From assembly GCF_016862175.1 (NCBI RefSeq), contig NZ_BOML01000034.1:87652-151651 (forward strand): DNA of 64,000 bases. Reading direction: 5' to 3'. Positions 10,207 through 18,737 of this stretch are shown here, one piece after another. The notes under the pieces were generated by a model. It did no database searches. It saw only the letters and a list, made by a program, of their open reading frames with translations, and was not told where the DNA came from. Numbering within the stretch: the stretch's first letter is position 1; each line of letters starts with the position of its first letter. The position numbers and the translations under genes are program-made. The stretch is from Paractinoplanes durhamensis (lineage in GTDB: Bacteria; Actinomycetota; Actinomycetes; Mycobacteriales; Micromonosporaceae).

Positions 10207-10494
10207 AATGATGTGCCTGCCTCGGTGACCCTGGTGGTGCGTCCGATGCCCGTCGGGCCGCGCCACGCCATCGATCGACTTCGCTCCCGTGACCGCCTCG
10301 AATCCATCGTCCGGCTGCGTGCCGCCGTGCGCGCGCTCGACGAGGTCGACGTCACCGGGTGGGACGACTCCGCCCTGACCGAACACCTCGACGAGATCTC
10401 CCAGACCCTCTGTGCCATCGACGCGCAGCTGACCCGCGTCGCCGACGCGGTGCGAGCCCGCGGGTTCCGCATCGCCGAGCCGCTCGCGGCCTGA
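10198..10494 (+). CDS. small SOS-regulated hypothetical protein
   Basis: A 98-residue protein that I do not recognise. It is predicted mostly helical and charged (HAIDRLRSRDRLESIV, ALTEHLDEISQTLCAID), without signal peptide or membrane segment. The ATG sits within a consensus LexA box, and only 7 bases separate the -10-like TAGGAT from it, so the message is probably leaderless and induced by DNA damage. A gene for an ATP-dependent DNA ligase follows 116 bases downstream. Candidate roles by analogy with other small SOS proteins are a division inhibitor or a repair accessory factor; this is inference. Confidence 0.7.
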   Translation: MRSNDVPASVTLVVRPMPVGPRHAIDRLRSRDRLESIVRLRAAVRALDEVDVTGWDDSALTEHLDEISQTLCAIDAQLTRVADAVRARGFRIAEPLAA

Positions 10495-10610
10495 AACTCG
10501 CGCGTTTTCATACGGGGGAGCGCGCGTGATGCCCGCAACAGCGAAGAGACCGGGGGTCGGGAGCTTCGTGACAGGGCGAAATTGTCAGAGGTGGCTGCCA
10601 GGATGGGCCA

Positions 10611-12119
10611 GTGCGGTTCCTAGACTTGGCGGCCACCTCGGCGGCCGTGACAGCAACCTCGGGGCGTAAGGCCAAGGTCGAGCTCGTGGCCGACGCCCTC
10701 CGCCGGCTCGACCCGGGCGAGATCGCCGCCGGGTCGGCCTACCTCGCCGGTGAGCTGCGGCAACGGCAGACCGGCGTGGGCTATGCCAGCCTGCGTGACC
10801 GGCCGCCGCCGGCCGCCGAGCCGACGCTCACGGTCGGCGCGGTCGATGCGGCGATCGCCGAGATCTCGGTGGTGGCCGGGGCCGGTTCGCAGGCCCGCCG
10901 CCGCGACCTTCTCGGCGCGCTGTTCGGCGCGGCGACCGCCGACGAGCAGCGGCTGCTGATCGGCCTGTTCTCCGGCGAGCTGCGCCAGGGCGCCCAGGCC
11001 GGGCTGCTCGCCGACGCGATCGCCAAGGCCGCCGAGGTGCCGCTGGTCGCGGTGCGCCGGGCGCTGCTGCTCTCCGGTGACCTCAAGCAGGTGGCGGTGG
11101 CCGCGCTGACCGGCGGTGCGGCCGCGCTCGCCGAGATCCACCTGCGGGTCGGCACCCCGCTCACCCCGATGCTCGCGCAGAGCGCGCCCGACGTGGCGGC
11201 CGCGCTGCTGGCCACCGGTGCGCCCGCCGCCGTCGACGTCAAGCTCGACGGCATCCGCATCCAGGTGCACCGGTCCGGCGACGAGGTGGCCGTCTTCACC
11301 CGCAGCCTCGACGACATCACCAGCCGGATGCCCGAGGTGGTCGAGGCCGCCCGCAAGCTGCCGCTGCGCGAGGCGGTGCTCGACGGCGAGGCGATGACCC
11401 TCGGCCCCGACGGCCGCCCCCGCCCGTTCCAGGAGACGTCGAGCCGGGCCGCCACCCGCGGCGGCACCTCGGCGGTGCTGGTTCCCTACTTCTTCGACCT
11501 GCTCCACCTCGACGGCACCGACCTGCTCGACGAGCCGGGCCGGGTGCGCTGGCAGGCCCTCGCCGACACGCTGCCGGCGCCGCTGCTGGTCGGGCGGACG
11601 CCGGCCACCACTGAGGAGGAAGCGGCCGCGGCCTTCGCCGCCGCGCTGGCGGCCGGCCAGGAGGGTGTGGTGGTCAAGGCCCTGGAGGCGCCCTACGACG
11701 TGGGCCGTCGCGGCTCGGCCTGGGTCAAGGTCAAACCCCGGCACACGCTCGACCTGGTGGTGCTGGCCGTCGAGTGGGGGCACGGCCGCCGCAAGGGCTG
11801 GCTGTCCAACCTGCACCTCGGCGCGCTCGACCCGGCCACCGGCGGGTTCGTGATGCTCGGCAAGACGTTCAAGGGCCTCACCGACGAGTTGCTGCGCTGG
11901 CAGACCGAGCGGTTCCAGGAGCTGAAGACCGGCGACGACGGCTGGGTGGTGCGGGTGCGGCCCGAGCAGGTGGTGGAGATCGCCTTCGACGGGGTGCAGA
12001 CGTCGCCGCGCTATCCGGGCGGGGTGGCGCTGCGGTTCGCCCGGGTGCTGCGCTACCGCGATGACAAGCCGGCGAGCGAGGCCGACACCATCGAGACGGT
12101 GCGGGCGATCGGCTTATAG
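10611..12119 (+). CDS. ligB: ATP-dependent DNA ligase
   Basis: A 502-residue ATP-dependent DNA ligase of the actinobacterial LigB type. The N-terminal helical DNA-binding domain (residues 1-195; ELRQRQTGVGYASL, GELRQGAQAG) is followed by the nucleotidyltransferase core with the adenylated lysine in VKLDGIR (Lys211), motif III-like YFFDLLHLDG near 294, VVVKALEAPYDVGRRG and the motif V lysine in WVKVKPRH near 367, then the OB domain. It seals nicks in repair; replication normally relies on the NAD-dependent LigA. Start GTG 10611 matches the family N-terminus. The stop is 6 bases into the convergent gene. Confidence 0.94.
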   Translation: MRFLDLAATSAAVTATSGRKAKVELVADALRRLDPGEIAAGSAYLAGELRQRQTGVGYASLRDRPPPAAEPTLTVGAVDAAIAEISVVAGAGSQARRRDLLGALFGAATADEQRLLIGLFSGELRQGAQAGLLADAIAKAAEVPLVAVRRALLLSGDLKQVAVAALTGGAAALAEIHLRVGTPLTPMLAQSAPDVAAALLATGAPAAVDVKLDGIRIQVHRSGDEVAVFTRSLDDITSRMPEVVEAARKLPLREAVLDGEAMTLGPDGRPRPFQETSSRAATRGGTSAVLVPYFFDLLHLDGTDLLDEPGRVRWQALADTLPAPLLVGRTPATTEEEAAAAFAAALAAGQEGVVVKALEAPYDVGRRGSAWVKVKPRHTLDLVVLAVEWGHGRRKGWLSNLHLGALDPATGGFVMLGKTFKGLTDELLRWQTERFQELKTGDDGWVVRVRPEQVVEIAFDGVQTSPRYPGGVALRFARVLRYRDDKPASEADTIETVRAIGL

Positions 12120-12578
12120 GGCCGCCAGGGTCCGGACGTAGTTGACCTGCTGGTTGATGGTGGTCACGGCGCCCTGGTCGGTGACCGGGATGCGGGCCAC
12201 GTACTGCCTCGTGCCGTTGGTCACGGTCACCTGCACCGTGCCCTGCGCCACCGTCTCCTTCACCAGCAGGAACAGCAGGCTGAAGACGGTCAGGACGCAG
12301 AAGCCGACGATGGCGGCGACGATCGCCCATCGGGGGATGCGCTGCTGACTGAACCAGTAGTCGCTGACCAGCCACTGCGACCCGGCCAGCGGGATGTCAC
12401 CGGCCGGCGTGTGCACGGTCGTCGAGGTGACCGCGATCTCGGCGATCTGCACGATGACCGGGCCGGGCGCTGCGGCGACCGGGGGCGCGGAGATCGGTTC
12501 CGGCGCCACCGGCGACGGGTCGGGCGCGGTCCACGGATCATCCGGGGAAGGGCCCCACGGGTCGCTCGGGGAGGTCAT
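12114..12578 (-). CDS. hypothetical membrane protein
   Basis: A 154-residue protein, family not recognised. Residues 1-38 are Pro/Ser/Asp-rich, then a soluble beta-like part (VIVQIAEIAVTSTTVHT), one hydrophobic segment near residues 86-108 (WAIVAAIVGF to FLLVKE) and a C-terminal beta-like domain (VQVTVTNGTRQYVARIPV). The topology suggests a single-pass membrane protein. ATG 12578 was chosen over upstream options because the frame above it is low-complexity and overlaps the SURF1 gene. It is 11 bases downstream of the SURF1 stop, so the two probably share a transcript. Confidence 0.65.
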   Translation of the reverse strand: MTSPSDPWGPSPDDPWTAPDPSPVAPEPISAPPVAAAPGPVIVQIAEIAVTSTTVHTPAGDIPLAGSQWLVSDYWFSQQRIPRWAIVAAIVGFCVLTVFSLLFLLVKETVAQGTVQVTVTNGTRQYVARIPVTDQGAVTTINQQVNYVRTLAAL

Positions 12579-12589
12579 GACAGTCGACC

Positions 12590-13522
12590 CTAGTCTTGGC
12601 CGCTCGGGGCCGCGAGCCTGGCTTCCGCCTCGGCGGCCGCCTTCCGGTCGGCCTCCTCGACCCGGTCCACCGGTTCGCGGAGCGCGGCCGCCCGGGCCGC
12701 CTCCCGCTTCCGGTCCGCCTCGGCGACCCGGTCGCGCAACTTCGGCTTGGCCGGGGCCGCCTCGGGAGAACCCGCGCCCTGCGCCTCCTTGCGCGCCTGC
12801 CACCCGTAGGCGATGAGGGCCATCCCGGCGAACATCCACCACTGGACCGCGTAGCCGCCGTTCTGCCAGGCGTCCTCGTGGTCGATCGGGATCCGGGTGA
12901 AGGCCGTGTCCTCGGCCGGGGTCTGCTCGGTGAGCAGCACGTACGCCCCGTAGACCGGGTAGGGCATCTCGCGCGCCAGGTGCGGCACCGCGATCCGCCG
13001 GGTGTCCAGCCGCCCGTCCCGGTGCTCGATCGCGGCCGGTCGGCTTTCCGACAGGTGAACCTGCCCGACCACGGTGACCTCGCCGGTCGGCGCCGGCGGC
13101 ACGGTCGGCGCCGCGCTCGCGCCGGTCGGCGGGGCCGGCACCCAGCCGCGGTCGATCAGCACCGCGGTGCCGTCGGTCAGGACCAGCGGGGTCACGATCT
13201 CGAAGCCGACGTCGCTGTCCACCGTCCGGCCCCGGGCCTGGATCTCGTGGGTCGTGTCGTAGGTCCCGGTCACCGTCACCTTTGTCCAGGCCCGGCTCTT
13301 ACCAGGGGAGTCACCGGCGGTGCCGGCGCCGGCGGGGGTGGCGAGGATCGAGGTGAGCGGGACCGCCTGCGTCGAGTCGGCCGCGTCGATCCGGTCGTTG
13401 ATGGCGCTGCGTTCCTCATACCGCCGCAGCTGCCAGTTGCCGAGCATGACCATGATCACTGAGGCGGCGATCGTCAGCGCGGCAGCGCCCAGCCAGCGCG
13501 GCGTCACCAGGAACCGGTACAC
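12590..13522 (-). CDS. SURF1 family cytochrome oxidase assembly protein
   Basis: A 310-residue SURF1-like protein that helps assemble the haem a3 centre of cytochrome c oxidase. It has an N-terminal transmembrane helix (LGAAALTIAASVIMVMLGNW) ending in the conserved GNWQLRRYEER, a periplasm-side domain with TYDTTHEIQARGR and VLIDRGWVP, and a second transmembrane helix near residue 225 (WWMFAGMALIAYGW). The C-terminal 75 residues form a highly charged Lys/Arg/Glu/Ala tail, likely cytoplasmic and coiled-coil. It is divergent from cobB. Confidence 0.9.
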   Translation of the reverse strand: MYRFLVTPRWLGAAALTIAASVIMVMLGNWQLRRYEERSAINDRIDAADSTQAVPLTSILATPAGAGTAGDSPGKSRAWTKVTVTGTYDTTHEIQARGRTVDSDVGFEIVTPLVLTDGTAVLIDRGWVPAPPTGASAAPTVPPAPTGEVTVVGQVHLSESRPAAIEHRDGRLDTRRIAVPHLAREMPYPVYGAYVLLTEQTPAEDTAFTRIPIDHEDAWQNGGYAVQWWMFAGMALIAYGWQARKEAQGAGSPEAAPAKPKLRDRVAEADRKREAARAAALREPVDRVEEADRKAAAEAEARLAAPSGQD

Positions 13523-13627
13523 CCCACGAGGCTACCCGGCGACCGGGCGGCAGCCGCCGCAGCCGGGTACTCTCCCGTCCGGCGGTGCTGTTCACCCGCC
13601 CGCAAGTCCACGTCAGGAGACCCATTG

Positions 13628-15559
13628 ATGAGCGCCCAGCCCCGTCTGGTCGTGAGCGCCCCCGCGTCGGGGCACGGTAAGACGGCCGTCGCCGTCGGAC
13701 TGCTCGCGGCCTGCGTGGCTCGTGGCATCTCGACCGCCGGGTTCAAGGTCGGCCCGGATCACACCGACGCCGCCTATCTGGGCCTGGCCGCCGGCCGCCC
13801 CGGTCGCAACCTCGACCCGCGGCTGGTCGGTGCGCAGCGCATCGCCCCGCTCTTCGGGCACGGCGCCGCCGGCGCGCAGCTCTCGGTCATCGAGGGCGCG
13901 ATGGGCCTGTTCGACTCGCTGACCGGCCAGCCCGAGATCGACGGCACGGCCGCGGTCGCCGCCGCCCTGCGGGCCCCGGTCGTCCTGGTCGTCGACGTCG
14001 CCGCGATGGGTCATTCGCTGGCCGCGCTGGTGCACGGCTTCCGGATGTTCGACGAGATGGTGCACCTGGGCGGGGTGATCCTCAACCGGGTGGCGTCGCC
14101 CCGGCACGAGCAGATGCTGCGCACCGCGCTCGACGACATCGGCATGCCGGTGCTGGGCGCGCTGCGCCGCGGCGACCTGCCGAACGTTCTGCCGGCCCGC
14201 GCGCACGGTCCGGTGCCGGTGGCGCATCGCACGGTCGAGGCGAGCCGGGCGGTGCGCCGGCTGGGCGAGGCGGTCACCGGCGGACTCGACCTGGAGCGCC
14301 TGATGGCGCTGGCCAACGCCGCGCCGGCCCTGCCGGGCCCGATCTGGACTCCCGGCGATGCCGTCGGCGGCGAGGTGTTCGAGCAGCGTCCGATCGTCGC
14401 GCTGGCCGGTGGTCCGGGCGCCCCTTACACGTACGTCGAGACGGCCGAGCTGCTCACCGCGGCCGGCGCCGACGTGGTGGTGGTGGACCCGCTGCGCGAC
14501 GAGGCGCTGCCGGCCGGGACACGGGCGCTGGTCGTCGGTGGCGGCCTGCCCGAGGGGTACGCGGAGGAGCTGTCGGCCAATCGGCGGCTCTGCAACGCGG
14601 TCGCGAAGTTCGCCCACGACGGCTGGCCGGTGGTCGCCGAAGGGGTGGCGCTGCCGTGGCTCGGCCGCGACTTCGACGGGCGGCCGATGTGTGCGGTCCT
14701 GGACGTCTCGGCGGTCACCGGGGAGCAGACGGTGGCCGGCTACCGGGAGGCGACCGCACCGACCACGTCGTTGCTGGCCCCGGCCGGTGCCCGGATCACC
14801 GGATACAAGCAGCACCGCGCACTCGTGACGCCGCGGGCCGGCTCGGTGCCGGCGTGGACGTGGTCGGGTGGCAACCCCGAGGGCTTCGTCTGGCGGCAGG
14901 TGCACGCCTCACAGCTGGGGCTGCATTGGGCGGCCGCGCCCGAGATCGCGAAGCGGGTGGTGACGGCCGCGATCGCCGGCCCGGCCTCCCGGCCCGGCCA
15001 GTCTCAGCACCCCCAGTCCCAGCACCCGCAGCACACCCAGCCGATTCCGCTGCCGCAGCACCCCCCGCAGGTGTCGCACGCGCATGCCCTGCCGGCCGCG
15101 GCGTCCCCGGCGATGTCGCACGACCAGCAGGCGTACGACCAACAGGCGTACGACCAACAGTCATACGACCAGCAGGCGTACGACCAGCAGGCGTACGACC
15201 AACAGTCATACGATCAGCAGTCGTACGACCAGCAGCAGTCGTACGAGCCGCAGGCCTATGACCAGCAGCAGTACAGCCAGCCGGCGTCACCGGGGGTCAC
15301 GGACGACCAGCACTTCGCCCAGGCCGCGTCCCCGGCCATGGCGCACGGACGGCAGCCCTCGCCCTACCCGCCGGGCCCGCACTCGCATCCACGGCCACCG
15401 GCGAGTGGCCCGAGACCCGCGTCCGGCCCGGCCCCGACCGGCGGCCCCGGGGGCGGTCCGGCAGCGGGCCACCCAGGCGGTCCGGCGGGTCCGGCTCCCG
15501 CGTCCGGGGTGGCGAGCGTCCCCGACCTGTCCGACACGGCGGACATCACCGTCTCCTGA
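13628..15559 (+). CDS. cobB: hydrogenobyrinate/cobyrinate a,c-diamide synthase-like CobB with altered glutaminase site and Q/Y-rich tail
   Basis: Amidates the a and c side chains of the corrin ring. The protein has 643 residues; the family usually has about 450. The N-terminal ATPase domain (APASGHGKT at 11-19, FKVGPDHTD near 40, EGAMGLFD near 92) and the C-terminal glutaminase-like domain (LPEGYAEELSAN near 307, VHASQLGLHWAA near 430) are both present. However, where the family has AECGG with the nucleophile Cys, this protein reads AEGVA, placing Gly at 339. Residues from about 455 are a low-complexity extension rich in His/Gln/Pro, then Tyr-Asp-Gln-Gln repeats, then Pro/Gly. Start ATG 13628 has AGGAG 8 bases upstream. 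Confidence 0.88.
   Translation: MSAQPRLVVSAPASGHGKTAVAVGLLAACVARGISTAGFKVGPDHTDAAYLGLAAGRPGRNLDPRLVGAQRIAPLFGHGAAGAQLSVIEGAMGLFDSLTGQPEIDGTAAVAAALRAPVVLVVDVAAMGHSLAALVHGFRMFDEMVHLGGVILNRVASPRHEQMLRTALDDIGMPVLGALRRGDLPNVLPARAHGPVPVAHRTVEASRAVRRLGEAVTGGLDLERLMALANAAPALPGPIWTPGDAVGGEVFEQRPIVALAGGPGAPYTYVETAELLTAAGADVVVVDPLRDEALPAGTRALVVGGGLPEGYAEELSANRRLCNAVAKFAHDGWPVVAEGVALPWLGRDFDGRPMCAVLDVSAVTGEQTVAGYREATAPTTSLLAPAGARITGYKQHRALVTPRAGSVPAWTWSGGNPEGFVWRQVHASQLGLHWAAAPEIAKRVVTAAIAGPASRPGQSQHPQSQHPQHTQPIPLPQHPPQVSHAHALPAAASPAMSHDQQAYDQQAYDQQSYDQQAYDQQAYDQQSYDQQSYDQQQSYEPQAYDQQQYSQPASPGVTDDQHFAQAASPAMAHGRQPSPYPPGPHSHPRPPASGPRPASGPAPTGGPGGGPAAGHPGGPAGPAPASGVASVPDLSDTADITVS
15118..15276 (+). repeat. 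15-bp in-frame coding repeats (YDQQA/YDQQS)
   Basis: Roughly ten tandem copies of a 15-base unit encoding Tyr-Asp-Gln-Gln-Ala/Ser inside the C-terminal extension of cobB. Synonymous changes (CAG/CAA, GAC/GAT, GCG/TCA) show they are maintained as protein rather than recently expanded DNA. Flanking parts are His/Gln/Pro-rich upstream and Pro/Gly-rich downstream. Confidence 0.85.
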
Positions 15560-15704
15560 TCAGGCTGATCCACCAGGGCGCCCGGGGCCGGAAATGCTTG
15601 AACCGGAAACCCGCCCAGCCGCGAAATCGCCCCTCTTCGGCGACGAAAGTGTCGTACCTCACCCGTAACGTGGGGTTAACACCGACGACCCGAAGGAGGA
15701 CGAC

Positions 15705-16331
15705 GTGGCCGATCGTGTGCCGCTGGATTTCGACCCGCCGGTTCGTAGATTGCGAGCGCTCCTGCTGGGCATCGGCGACGCCGAGCTGGCCGGGCCCACC
15801 CCCTGTCCGGCTTGGACCGTTGCCGCCCTGCTCGATCATCTGATGGGCCTGTCCTATGCGTTCACTCAGGCCGCCCGCAAACGCACCGACGCGCCCGGCA
15901 CCGACGGCCCGCCGCCCGACCCTTCGGCCCAGCACCTCGCCCGGCATTGGCGCAGCAGCCTCCCGGTCCTGCTGGAGGAGCTGTCCACCGCGTGGAAAGA
16001 CCCGGCCTCCTGGGCGGGCACGTCCCAGGCGGGCGGCGTGACCATGCCGGCCGCGAGCCTGGGCATCGTCGCGATGAACGAGTTGATCATGCACAGCTGG
16101 GATCTCGCCCGTGCCACCGGCCAGGAGATCGCGGCCGACCCGCGCACCCTCGACGTCCTGATCGAGTTCCTCTCCCAGGGCCCGGCCGAGGGCACCCCGG
16201 GCCTGTTCGGCCCGGTCACCCCGACCGACAGCGAGGCCACCATGCTGGACCAGGCGGTCGCCCTGGCCGGCCGCGACCCGAATTGGCGCCGCCCACCACG
16301 CCGCCGAGCCGTGTCGGCCCCGGCGGCCTGA
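15705..16331 (+). CDS. TIGR03086/maleylpyruvate isomerase-type (DinB-like) protein
   Basis: A 208-residue four-helix DinB-superfamily protein. Landmarks are TPCPAWTVAALLDHLMGL near residue 30, with the first metal-ligand His, and ELIMHSWDLARATGQ near 128, with the second His. Related actinobacterial proteins are mycothiol-dependent isomerases or transferases, but many members have no known reaction. Start GTG 15705 follows AAGGAGGA at 15692-15699. The C-terminus is basic. It is convergent with the penicillin-binding protein gene, one base apart. Confidence 0.75.
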   Translation: MADRVPLDFDPPVRRLRALLLGIGDAELAGPTPCPAWTVAALLDHLMGLSYAFTQAARKRTDAPGTDGPPPDPSAQHLARHWRSSLPVLLEELSTAWKDPASWAGTSQAGGVTMPAASLGIVAMNELIMHSWDLARATGQEIAADPRTLDVLIEFLSQGPAEGTPGLFGPVTPTDSEATMLDQAVALAGRDPNWRRPPRRRAVSAPAA

Positions 16332-16332
16332 G

Positions 16333-18672
16333 TCAGTCGCCACCCCAGCTCGCCTTCGGGCGGTCCGGCTTGGGCGCCTTCGAGTGGGTGCGGTCCGGCT
16401 TGGGAGAGCGGGTCCGATCCGGCCGGGCGTCCTCCGAGCGGGTCCGGTCGCGGTCCGCATCGCCGGCTCCACTGCGGTCCGACCGCTTGTGGCCGGTGCT
16501 GGAGACGTCGGAGTCCGAGTCCGAGTCGTCGGAGAAACGGTCCCGGTCCCGGTTTCGCCCGCCGTAGGTCATCTTGCGCGTCGGCGGGGTGAACTTCAGC
16601 TTGGGCTGCCCCTTCAACGCGTCCCGCAGGGTCTCGGCGAAGGTGTATTTGGAGATCGTCGACCGGCTGGTCCCGACGAAGTCGTTCGGATCGTCCGGGT
16701 CGGCCACGAAGGCCGCGGCGGCCAGCTGTGGGGTGAAGCCGCAGAACCACGCCGTCTTGTTGCTGTCGGTGGTCCCGCTCTTCCCGGCGACCGGGCGCCT
16801 GAGGGTGGCGTACACCATCGGTGAGGTCCCCCCGCCGCCGCAGGAACCCTTGGCCGCGCCGTAACCAGTCGGGCAGCGCGCGGCGTCGGTCGCCGCCCGG
16901 GCGACGTCCTCGCTCACCACCCGGTGGCAGACCGGCGCCGCCACCAGGCGTCCCTTGAATTTGGTGTTGGCGCCGTCCCGGCCCCGGATGACCTTGACCG
17001 GCGACGGCGAGCAGTAGTTGCCCTCGGCGGCCAGGGTGGCGAAAACGTTCGCCATCTCGATCGGTGTCACGTCGCTGACGCCCAGGGTGAACGCGCCCCA
17101 CCCGGCCGCGTGCTCCGGTGTGGCCAGCTTGCGGTCCACGTCGGTGCGCCAGGTCAGCCCGAGTCGCTCGGCCATCGCGACCGCCTTGTCCGCGCCGACC
17201 TTCTCCTCGAGTTGCACGAAGTAGGTGTTGACCGACTTGCCGAAGCCGCTCCACATGGTCTGGTTGCCGGTCATCGACTTGCTGGAGTTCTTCGGGCACC
17301 AGCGCCGCCCGCAGGTGGCCGGCCCGGGCGCGGTGATGTATTTCGAGTAGTACCGCTCGGGCGCGTTGTAGCTGGTGCTCAGCGGCATCCCGTCGTCCAG
17401 GGCGGCCAGCATCGTGAAGATCTTGAAGGTGGAGCCGGCCTGGTAGCCGGCCATCTGGCCGCCGCCGAGCAACGGGTTCACCGTGTTCGGGTAGTTGGTG
17501 TTCTTCTTCGGATTCGGGGCGAGCGAGTAGTGCCGGTTCACCGCCATGCTGAGGATCCGGCCGGTGTTCGGCTCGATCACCACCTGGCCGTGCGCGAAGC
17601 GGCTGCGCGCCTTCTCCTTGTTCAGCACGTGCTTCATCGCCGACGCCTGGATGCCCGGGTCGAGCGAGGTGATCACTCGGTAGCCGCCGCGGCGCAGGTT
17701 CTCCTCGCGCTCCTCGGGGCTGGTGCCGAAGGCCGGCTGCTCCCGCCACCAGGCCTTGAAGTAGTCGCAGAAGAAGCCCCAGTCGTTGTATTTGGCGCGG
17801 ATCGACAGACAGTCGTTCGGCGGCGAGCTGAGCTTCAGCGTGATCTTCGCGGTCTTGGCCTCGGCCGCCTGCGTCGGGGTGATCGTGTGCATCTTGAGCA
17901 TCTGGTCGATCACGTAGTTGCGCCGGTTGATCGCCGACTCCTGGTCGCCGGCCGCCGGGTCGTACGCGGACGGTGCCTTCACCAGGCCGGCCAGCATCGC
18001 CGCCTCGTTGAGGTCCAGGTATTTCGGCGCTTTCGAGAAGAACACCTGGGAGGCCGCGAAGATCCCGTACGCCCGGTGGCCGAAGTACGCCGAGTTCAGG
18101 TAACGCTCGAGGATCTCCTGCTTGGAGAGCCGCTTCTCCAGCTCGACGGCGAGCCGCATCTCGCGGAGCTTGCGCTCGGTGGTCTGCTCGGTGGCCTCCA
18201 GCGCCTCGGTCGGCGTCTTGGCGCTGTCCCGCAGGGCCATCCGTACGTACTGCATGGTCAGCGTGGACGCGCCCTGGGAGACGCCGCCGGCCTGCCGGTT
18301 GGCGACGAACGCCCGGGCCACGCCCTTGGCGTCGACCCCGTGGTGCTCGTAGAAGCGGCTGTCCTCGGACGCGACGATCGCCTGGGTGACGTACGGCGAC
18401 ATGTCGGCGATCCGGGTGGGCCGGCGGTGTTCCTCGTAGAACATCGTGAGCAGGGTTTTGCCGTCGTTGGCGTACACATAAGTGGTCTGTGCCGTAGGTA
18501 CCTCGATGAGGTCGTCGGGCATGGCCTTGAGCGCTTCGGTGCCGGCTTTGACGCCCATGCCGGCGAGAGCGGCGAGGGGGTAGGCGAGGCCGGCGACCAC
18601 GAGACCCGCGATCAGGCCCGCACGGACGAGGGGAGCAATCTTTCCGGCAGCCACAACACGAAGGTAAGACAA
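16333..18672 (-). CDS. bifunctional class A penicillin-binding protein
   Basis: A 779-residue peptidoglycan synthase anchored by an N-terminal transmembrane helix (about residues 14-38). The GT51 glycosyltransferase domain shows EDSRFYEHHG at 103-112 and QGASTLTMQ at 133-141. The transpeptidase domain shows STFK at 414-417, SVN at 480-482 and KSGTT at 631-635, all three penicillin-binding motifs intact. The last 75 residues are an Arg/Asp/Ser/Lys-rich repeat-like tail (SDDSDSDSDVSS, then repeated RPDRT/KPDRT). The written start is TTG 18672; GTG 18654 is an alternative, and neither has a clear ribosome site. It is divergent from cobC. Confidence 0.93.
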   Translation of the reverse strand: MSYLRVVAAGKIAPLVRAGLIAGLVVAGLAYPLAALAGMGVKAGTEALKAMPDDLIEVPTAQTTYVYANDGKTLLTMFYEEHRRPTRIADMSPYVTQAIVASEDSRFYEHHGVDAKGVARAFVANRQAGGVSQGASTLTMQYVRMALRDSAKTPTEALEATEQTTERKLREMRLAVELEKRLSKQEILERYLNSAYFGHRAYGIFAASQVFFSKAPKYLDLNEAAMLAGLVKAPSAYDPAAGDQESAINRRNYVIDQMLKMHTITPTQAAEAKTAKITLKLSSPPNDCLSIRAKYNDWGFFCDYFKAWWREQPAFGTSPEEREENLRRGGYRVITSLDPGIQASAMKHVLNKEKARSRFAHGQVVIEPNTGRILSMAVNRHYSLAPNPKKNTNYPNTVNPLLGGGQMAGYQAGSTFKIFTMLAALDDGMPLSTSYNAPERYYSKYITAPGPATCGRRWCPKNSSKSMTGNQTMWSGFGKSVNTYFVQLEEKVGADKAVAMAERLGLTWRTDVDRKLATPEHAAGWGAFTLGVSDVTPIEMANVFATLAAEGNYCSPSPVKVIRGRDGANTKFKGRLVAAPVCHRVVSEDVARAATDAARCPTGYGAAKGSCGGGGTSPMVYATLRRPVAGKSGTTDSNKTAWFCGFTPQLAAAAFVADPDDPNDFVGTSRSTISKYTFAETLRDALKGQPKLKFTPPTRKMTYGGRNRDRDRFSDDSDSDSDVSSTGHKRSDRSGAGDADRDRTRSEDARPDRTRSPKPDRTHSKAPKPDRPKASWGGD

Positions 18673-18737
18673 AAGTGTTCATGTCCGGATGAAACGGCCG
18701 AAGTGAGACCTGGAATACCGTGCGGCATCCTGTTGGG

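Noticed and set aside
15118..15276. CRISPR-like array in cobB
   Set aside because: The 15-base units are contiguous, in frame, lack spacers and show synonymous variation; they are protein repeats.
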